Shown piece by piece: positions 13,038-14,448 of a DNA stretch of 14,448 nucleotides. A program made the position numbers and the translations under genes. The DNA is taken from NCBI GenBank assembly GCA_017538775.1, contig JAFYIF010000138.1:1-14448 (forward strand). Direction: 5' to 3'. Below the pieces are notes generated by a model, which had not been told where the DNA came from, did not search any database, and saw only the letters and a list, made by a program, of their open reading frames with translations. Numbering within the stretch: the first letter of the stretch is position 1; the number at the start of each line of letters is the position of its first letter. Source of the DNA: Oscillospiraceae bacterium. Lineage in GTDB: Bacteria > Bacillota > Clostridia > Oscillospirales > Oscillospiraceae.

Positions 13038-13609
13038 AACGCATCGTCTGCATCGGGGACTCCAACACCTACGGCTTTGACCCCCGGGACATCTTCGGGG
13101 GGCGCTACCCGGCGGAGCGGCGCTGGACCGGGCTGCTGGGGCGATCGGGCTGGGAGGTCCGGAACGCCGGGCAGAACGGACGGGAGATCCCGGACCGGGA
13201 CCGGGCCATCGAAGCCCTGCTCCGGGAGGCGGAGCGGGACGGGGCGCCGGACTGGGTGACGGTGATGTTGGGCTCCAACGACCTGCTGCAGGGCTATGCG
13301 CGCAGCGCCGAGGACGTGACGGCCCGGATGGAGCGCTTTCTGCGGCGGCTGCAACTGCGCTTTCCCGCTGCCCGCGTCCTGCTCATCGCCCCGCCGCCGA
13401 TGCAGCCGGGGGCCTGGGTGGGCGAGCGGCGGCTTGTGCGGGAGTCGGCCCGGCTGGGGCCCTGTTACGCGGAGCTGGCGGAGCGGCTGGGCGTCCGCTT
13501 TGCCGACGCGGGGGCCTGGGGCGTGGAGCTGAGCTACGACGGGGTCCACTTCTCGGAGGCGGGCCACACGGCTTTCGCGGCGGGGCTGCTGCGGCGGCTG
13601 GCGGAATGA
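13034..13609 (+). CDS. SGNH/GDSL hydrolase
   Basis: A 191-residue hydrolase of the SGNH superfamily, likely an esterase or lipase-type enzyme acting on an unidentified ester. Block I is I7-GDSNTYG with nucleophile S10. Block II has an NAGQNG glycine near 46-50. Block III is LGSND (N82). Block V is D169-GVH172 (YDGVHFS). All catalytic residues are present. No signal peptide or transmembrane segment, so probably cytoplasmic. The start ATG overlaps the sfsA stop (ATGA) with GAGGGGG upstream. Why it sits with pth and sfsA is unclear. Ends at the bidirectional terminator. Confidence 0.92.
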   Translation: MKRIVCIGDSNTYGFDPRDIFGGRYPAERRWTGLLGRSGWEVRNAGQNGREIPDRDRAIEALLREAERDGAPDWVTVMLGSNDLLQGYARSAEDVTARMERFLRRLQLRFPAARVLLIAPPPMQPGAWVGERRLVRESARLGPCYAELAERLGVRFADAGAWGVELSYDGVHFSEAGHTAFAAGLLRRLAE

Positions 13610-13643
13610 AAAAGACGGCGGAAGGAGCAGATCCTTCCGCCGT
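13609..13643. terminator. Bidirectional terminator between convergent genes
   Basis: A perfect 12-bp stem (13615-13626 with 13632-13643) around loop GCAGA. On the minus strand a run of five T follows (13613-13609); on the plus strand the T run is short (TTTC). It serves the SGNH gene and the convergent membrane-protein gene; stronger in the minus direction. Confidence 0.88.
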
Positions 13644-13655
13644 TTCGCGCTTGTA

Positions 13656-14435
13656 TCAGGCTTTGGGTTTCCCCTTGCAGTCCCGCCGGATGGCGATGGG
13701 GCCGCCGGGGGCGTCGAAGACCACCAGCTCGTCCTCCGCCGGGGCTTCGGGCGCCGTTTCCTCCCGGGCCTCGGCGCAGCGGCGCTTTTGTTCCCTTCGG
13801 GCAAAGGACAGCACCGCCGATGCCAGGAGCAGCAGGAAGCCCCCGGCAAAGGCCAGGTTGCGCACGGGGCCGTAGCCCTCCACCTGGCTCAGCAGCAGCC
13901 GGTCGGCGACGCTGAGAGCCAGGCCGCCCAGCAGCAGCCAGGGGATCGTGCGGCGGTTCAGGATCTTTTTCAGGGGCAGGTCGGGGAAGATCGCCTTGAC
14001 CGCCAGCAGAAACGCGCCGAAGAGGGCGGCCAGCAGCAGGAGGGAGTTCAGCAGACCCCCCAGCAGCGGGGAGGCCGCCGTCCAGAGGGCGGAGGCGAAG
14101 ATGCTCAGGCCGCTGCCCAGCAGCCAGAGCGGGAGGACGACCAGCAGCCGGACCGCCATGGGCAGGGCCAGGATGCGTGCGCGGACCTGGGCGCGGACTC
14201 CGCCCCGGCGGCGGGCCTCGTCCTCGTCGCAGTCCGTGTCCTGCGCCTCATCGCAGCCCGCGTCCGTCCCGGCGTCCAGGGTCTCCACCAGCGGCGGGTC
14301 CTGGCTCTCCTGCTGCAACAGCTCCTCCGGCGACTGGAACAGGCCGCCGATGGTCACCGCCAGCGCCGTGATCGCCGCCACGCCCCCGGCCAGCAGCAGA
14401 CGCTTGCCGTGTCGGATGGTATCTTTCAAGTCCAT
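13656..14435 (-). CDS. Unrecognised membrane protein with acidic segment
   Basis: A 259-residue protein I cannot assign to a family. Likely membrane segments at about 12-32, 94-116, 123-148, 163-181 and 194-212. Between the first and second lies a strongly acidic stretch (36-73, with C61 and C69 in DAGCDEAQDTDCDEDE) followed by a basic RRRGGVRAQVRAR. The C-terminal tail (213-259) is charged and ends with a lysine-rich KGKPKA. The positive-inside rule is ambiguous because basic residues flank the acidic loop. The ATG at 14435 follows TAAGGAG. Transcription comes from outside the window. Confidence 0.82.
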   Translation of the reverse strand: MDLKDTIRHGKRLLLAGGVAAITALAVTIGGLFQSPEELLQQESQDPPLVETLDAGTDAGCDEAQDTDCDEDEARRRGGVRAQVRARILALPMAVRLLVVLPLWLLGSGLSIFASALWTAASPLLGGLLNSLLLLAALFGAFLLAVKAIFPDLPLKKILNRRTIPWLLLGGLALSVADRLLLSQVEGYGPVRNLAFAGGFLLLLASAVLSFARREQKRRCAEAREETAPEAPAEDELVVFDAPGGPIAIRRDCKGKPKA

Positions 14436-14448
14436 AGGCAGCTCCTTA

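Overview
The window looks like chromosome of a GC-rich, spore-forming Clostridia member, probably of the Oscillospiraceae type. This is an inference from three things: a GerW-type sporulation gene beside a DUF2953 gene, Gram-positive style strong Shine-Dalgarno sites with GTG/TTG/possible CTG starts, and the gene order around scpA-scpB. Nothing here identifies a genus.

Layout. 1-153 (minus) is the N-terminal part of an RpiR-type regulator that runs off the left edge. 281-5457 (minus) is one long operon read from right to left: site-2 protease, scpA, scpB, a DUF2953 membrane protein, gerW, a secreted D-Ala-D-Ala carboxypeptidase and an rRNA pseudouridine synthase. It has a clear promoter at 5484-5512 and an intrinsic terminator at 213-253. 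5700-6267 (plus) is a Phd/YefM - ParE/RelE toxin-antitoxin pair. 6316-8370 (minus) holds a SWIM zinc-finger protein and a small uncharacterised partner; this part is visibly more AT-rich than its surroundings. 8469-8544 (minus) is tRNA-Pro(CGG) with a textbook promoter and a 16-bp terminator hairpin.

8842-10500 (plus) is a membrane-lipid unit: a small membrane-anchored protein, a PlsC-type acyltransferase and a CDP-alcohol phosphatidyltransferase, closed by a terminator. 10716-13609 (plus) is prs, then (after an internal terminator-like hairpin) pth, sfsA and an SGNH hydrolase, the last three joined by ATGA stop/start overlaps. 13656-14435 (minus) is an unrecognised membrane protein, convergent with the SGNH gene and separated from it by a bidirectional terminator.

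Most of the window is housekeeping: chromosome segregation, envelope, sporulation, phospholipids, PRPP and translation quality control. The accessory part is 5700-8370. I found no clear evidence of a wholly new system. The best leads are the SWIM/125-aa gene pair, the promoter embedded in the operon terminator near 213-284, the probable CTG start of the DUF2953 gene, the repeated A-tracts behind the tRNA promoter, and the terminator between prs and pth.
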